A DNA stretch of 64,000 nt from assembly GCA_025210475.1 (NCBI GenBank), contig JAOARW010000089.1:1-64000 (forward strand), written 5' to 3'. The first letter of the stretch is position 1. Every line of letters begins with the position of its first letter. Below, one piece after another: positions 61,702-64,000 of the stretch. The stretch is from Carboxylicivirga sp. GTDB lineage: Bacteria; Bacteroidota; Bacteroidia; Bacteroidales; Marinilabiliaceae. The position numbers were made by a program, and so were the translations under genes. The notes under the pieces are model-generated. The model was given only the letters and a program-made list of their open reading frames with translations, had not been told where the DNA came from and searched no databases.

Positions 61702-61723
61702 ATAATTTGTAGAAGACTAGCGA

Positions 61724-62596
61724 TTGAACAAATCTCATCACATATCAAAAGAGGTTTTAATTAAGGACCTGGAACGTGCGGGCATTCCCAAAGGAGCATT
61801 GTTACATGTAAAAGCATCACTAAAAGCCATCGGACAAATCGATGGAGGTGCAGCTACCTTGCTGCATGCATTGCTCGAAACAGTTGGCCCGCAAGGCACT
61901 ATTGTGGTCGATGCATTCGTAACATGCTACCCCCTGCCTCTTAACACGAAGCATGCTCAGGTCATCAGTACCGAAATCTCCCCCTCCTATGCCGGAGCCT
62001 TGGCCAATGCAATGATACAACACCCACATAGTGTGCGAAGCAAACATCCCATTCAACGTTTTTGCGCCATTGGCAAATTGGCCCACGACCTGATGGATAA
62101 GCATACCCCTGAGAGCGGAGCTTACGATGTTTTTAGCAGGCTGGTTGAACTGGATGCCATTAACATTTCCATTGGCAGAAAAGCAATAGGCGTTGGCACA
62201 ACACATTTAGCCGTTGAAAAGATGGGATTTATTAAGAAGCCTTCAAACATGGGTTTAAACTACAGAACTGCAAGTGGTGAGGTAAAAACCTTTGTGGTGA
62301 ACTGGAATGGCGGCTGTTCACGTGGTTTCTCTAACTTTCTTCCTTTATACGAAAGCGCTGGCTGCCTTAAATGGGTGAAAATTGGTAATGCTGATGCTGC
62401 AATAACAAGCATGAAAGGCACTCTGGAAGTAGAACTAAAAAAACTAATTGAAGATGCCTCCTTTTATTTTTGCGACGATCCCACTTGCAAGGATTGTCGG
62501 CTGAATTGGGAGCATTCCACAGGCTCATATTTTAAAGTCAAATTCCATTCGCTCATCACCATTATTAAACGAAAGCTAAATATACTTTCCAGCTAA
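61724..62596 (+). CDS. AAC(3)-fold N-acetyltransferase
   Basis: The 290-aa protein has the fold and motifs of the aminoglycoside 3-N-acetyltransferase family: GALLHVKASLKAIGQIDGGAATLL, GTIVVDAFV, VRSKHPIQRFCAIG, and ISIGRKAIGVGTTHLAVE with the likely catalytic His. In chromosomal polysaccharide loci such proteins acetylate amino sugars, so an antibiotic-resistance role should not be assumed. A C-terminal CxxC-like CDDPTCKDCRLNW is present. It seems to start with TTG (61724), since no ATG occurs near the N-terminus. It lies 22 bp after the FkbM gene. Confidence 0.85.
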   Translation: MNKSHHISKEVLIKDLERAGIPKGALLHVKASLKAIGQIDGGAATLLHALLETVGPQGTIVVDAFVTCYPLPLNTKHAQVISTEISPSYAGALANAMIQHPHSVRSKHPIQRFCAIGKLAHDLMDKHTPESGAYDVFSRLVELDAINISIGRKAIGVGTTHLAVEKMGFIKKPSNMGLNYRTASGEVKTFVVNWNGGCSRGFSNFLPLYESAGCLKWVKIGNADAAITSMKGTLEVELKKLIEDASFYFCDDPTCKDCRLNWEHSTGSYFKVKFHSLITIIKRKLNILSS

Positions 62597-62703
62597 TTCT
62601 GACACATCGAACACAAAACTATGCTTGAGTTTTAATGGAGGTAATCGCCCTATGCAGACATTCAATTATATTGAGCCAATGGGTTAAGATTATAAACAAG
62701 CCT

Positions 62704-62711
62704 TATATTTG
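62704..62711 (+). promoter_or_regulatory. -7 box of the asparagine-synthetase-like gene
   Basis: TATATTTG matches TAnnTTTG 31 bp before the ATG at 62742. No good -33 element is visible at the right distance. Confidence 0.45.
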
Positions 62712-62741
62712 CCACTTGGATACTAATCACATTTTCTAGAG

Positions 62742-64000
62742 ATGACCATTCAATTTCAAAACAACCAAATAATCACTGACACGGATGACGCCAATCATCT
62801 AATTATTAAAGCAGTTGGTTATTTTATCTGTGAAAACCATTTTTATCAGCGAGAGCAAATACAAGACTTTGTCAGGAAAAATTGGTCGGAGCAATTTCTA
62901 AGCCATCGGGTGAAAGATCTTAGTGGTTGTTTTCAAATAATTGTTGTCGATAAGCAAAAGAAGGAATTGTTTGTTATCCAGGATCGCTGGGGAACTTACC
63001 CCCTCTTTTACACTCAAAATTCTAATGCCATCATTGTTTCGGATGACCACAGAAAGCTATTGAATTCGGATTCAAGCTACGATTCAAAAGCTTTGGTTGA
63101 ATTTATTGGTTTGGGACATGTTTTGGGTGATAAGACTTTGATAAAGGGCATTCGCGAATTTAAACCTCATCATGTCGCGCGCATTCAGGTTCGTGATCAA
63201 GAGCCAACAATAACTGAGGAAAGTTACTGGCAGTATCGTTTATCCTTTGGCAAGGCCGATTTTAAACAATCGTCCAAAGCATTTGCCCAACTGTGGCAGG
63301 AACGTTCAAAAATACTTTTCGACGGTATTAAATCCATTGGCTCCAATTGTTACATCCCCCTTTCGGCAGGTTTAGATAGTCGCTTACTGGCGGCATCGGC
63401 CGAAACCCATGGGCTTACCCAGTCAAATTTAACCTTTGGCTGTGGTCTTGATAACATTGAAATAGAAACGGCCTTAAAAGTGAGTCGTTGTTTATCCAAC
63501 TCGTTGGGCCATTATATTCTCAACATTAATCATGCAGGCTACAGGCAGTTAATCAATGAGGCTCCGCATAGTTTTAGAATCACCACTGCCTACTTTGGTG
63601 AGAAAGACCTTTGGTATCCAGGCAAATTTAAAACTGAGATAGCAGCTTTTATCCCCGGACATTCCGGTGATTTTATGGCGGGCAGCCATTTAAAGTCGAA
63701 AATGAAATTGTGGAAAAGCAAAGAAGATGTGGCCCGCTACATTGTCTTTTTCAAAAGCACCCCTTTGTGTAAACACCTTTACCAGAACGATACCGAATAC
63801 AAGGAGCAAATAATGGATTCGTTAATGTCGACACTCGATGACAGCGATGGTTTAATTAATGCCTTTATTCGTTGGGATCTGGAAGAACGTCAGCGCCGTT
63901 ACATCATTCGATCGGTAATAAGTGAGCAACACGAACAATTGCCACTGGTTGTTCTTCCTTATTTCGATTACGAGCTAATGGACTTTTTTACCAATTTGCC
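62742..64000 (+). CDS. asparagine synthetase-like protein lacking the glutaminase Cys (3' end cut)
   Basis: The frame is open from ATG 62742 to the window end (419 codons). The second half has the ATP-pyrophosphatase P-loop SAGLDS (residues 208-213, in IPLSAGLDSRLLAA) of asparagine synthetase B. The N-terminal part resembles the Ntn glutaminase domain (VIQDRWGTYPLFY, ALVEFIGLGHVLGDKTLIKGI), but the protein begins MTIQFQ and has no Cys at position 2. It cannot use glutamine in the usual way. Proteins of this type in surface-glycan or peptide loci may form amide bonds with another nitrogen donor. Part of the FkbM/AAC(3) cluster. Confidence 0.82.
   Translation, partial: MTIQFQNNQIITDTDDANHLIIKAVGYFICENHFYQREQIQDFVRKNWSEQFLSHRVKDLSGCFQIIVVDKQKKELFVIQDRWGTYPLFYTQNSNAIIVSDDHRKLLNSDSSYDSKALVEFIGLGHVLGDKTLIKGIREFKPHHVARIQVRDQEPTITEESYWQYRLSFGKADFKQSSKAFAQLWQERSKILFDGIKSIGSNCYIPLSAGLDSRLLAASAETHGLTQSNLTFGCGLDNIEIETALKVSRCLSNSLGHYILNINHAGYRQLINEAPHSFRITTAYFGEKDLWYPGKFKTEIAAFIPGHSGDFMAGSHLKSKMKLWKSKEDVARYIVFFKSTPLCKHLYQNDTEYKEQIMDSLMSTLDDSDGLINAFIRWDLEERQRRYIIRSVISEQHEQLPLVVLPYFDYELMDFFTNL

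Noticed and set aside
61724..62596. antibiotic-resistance gene AAC(3)
   Set aside because: Only the fold and family motifs match; the neighbours point to glycan or small-molecule modification, and no mobile element is near.

Overview
The window looks like a chromosomal segment of a marine or anaerobic member of the Bacteroidota, probably near the Marinilabiliales. Three things point there: the order purH-mreB-mreC-mreD-mrdA-rodA, a PorQ-type type IX secretion gene with DUF5683 and alpha-2-macroglobulin lipoprotein genes, and promoters of the Bacteroidota type (TTG/TTTG, about 19-21 nt, TAnnTTTG). The assignment is inference from gene content. I saw no rRNA, tRNA, CRISPR array or intact insertion sequence.

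Layout. 1-5.7 kb: housekeeping genes (GNAT/DUF1801 pair, SulP transporter plus beta-carbonic anhydrase, peptidase E, MacB-type permease). 5.8-11 kb: an AT-rich block of three secreted or membrane proteins of unknown function (pseudopilin-like, lipoprotein, 906-aa exported protein) preceded by a stand-alone LytTR regulator. 11.4-15.1 kb: a large GH2 glycosidase. 15.5-23.7 kb: an accessory region holding 13 same-strand copies (11 near full length, 2 half copies) of a ~130-bp double-hairpin repeat. Between the repeats lie a holin/GH108 lysin/HU-like cassette with a second LytTR regulator and four 22-bp-periodic operator-like repeats, a PD-(D/E)XK-DUF2075 nuclease-helicase with a small neighbour, and a DUF559 endonuclease bracketed by repeats. 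23.8-27.4 kb: 5-oxoprolinase operon pxpABC led by an Nramp-like transporter that lacks the metal-binding residues. 27.6-29.6 kb: an orphan histidine kinase with a permuted NlpC/P60-like protein.

30-37.4 kb: purH and the rod-shape/elongasome operon. 37.5-39 kb: a KamA-type radical SAM aminomutase behind a strong promoter and a ~150-nt leader that can fold into a branched structure. 39-44.8 kb: pentapeptide-repeat protein, DMT exporter, two-gene overlap with a YkgJ cysteine-cluster protein, porQ, NDH-2-like dehydrogenase, GtrA, a small membrane protein and a PH-domain protein. 45-50.6 kb: alpha-2-macroglobulin with an intact CVEQ thioester. 50.9-60.7 kb: membrane-tethered PD-(D/E)XK protein, Cache-type chemoreceptor, TPR protein, DUF5683, DUF485/ActP acetate symporter, second YkgJ protein, Pif1-like helicase. 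61-64 kb: the start of a probable surface-glycan or small-molecule locus (FkbM methyltransferase, AAC(3)-fold acetyltransferase, asparagine-synthetase-like protein cut by the window end).

The points most worth following up are: the repeat family with its embedded DUF559 nuclease; the duplicated arrangement LytTR gene, ~21-22-bp direct repeats, same-strand operon (the lysis/HU cassette and the exported-protein operon); the kamA leader RNA; and the non-canonical Nramp protein in the oxoprolinase operon.
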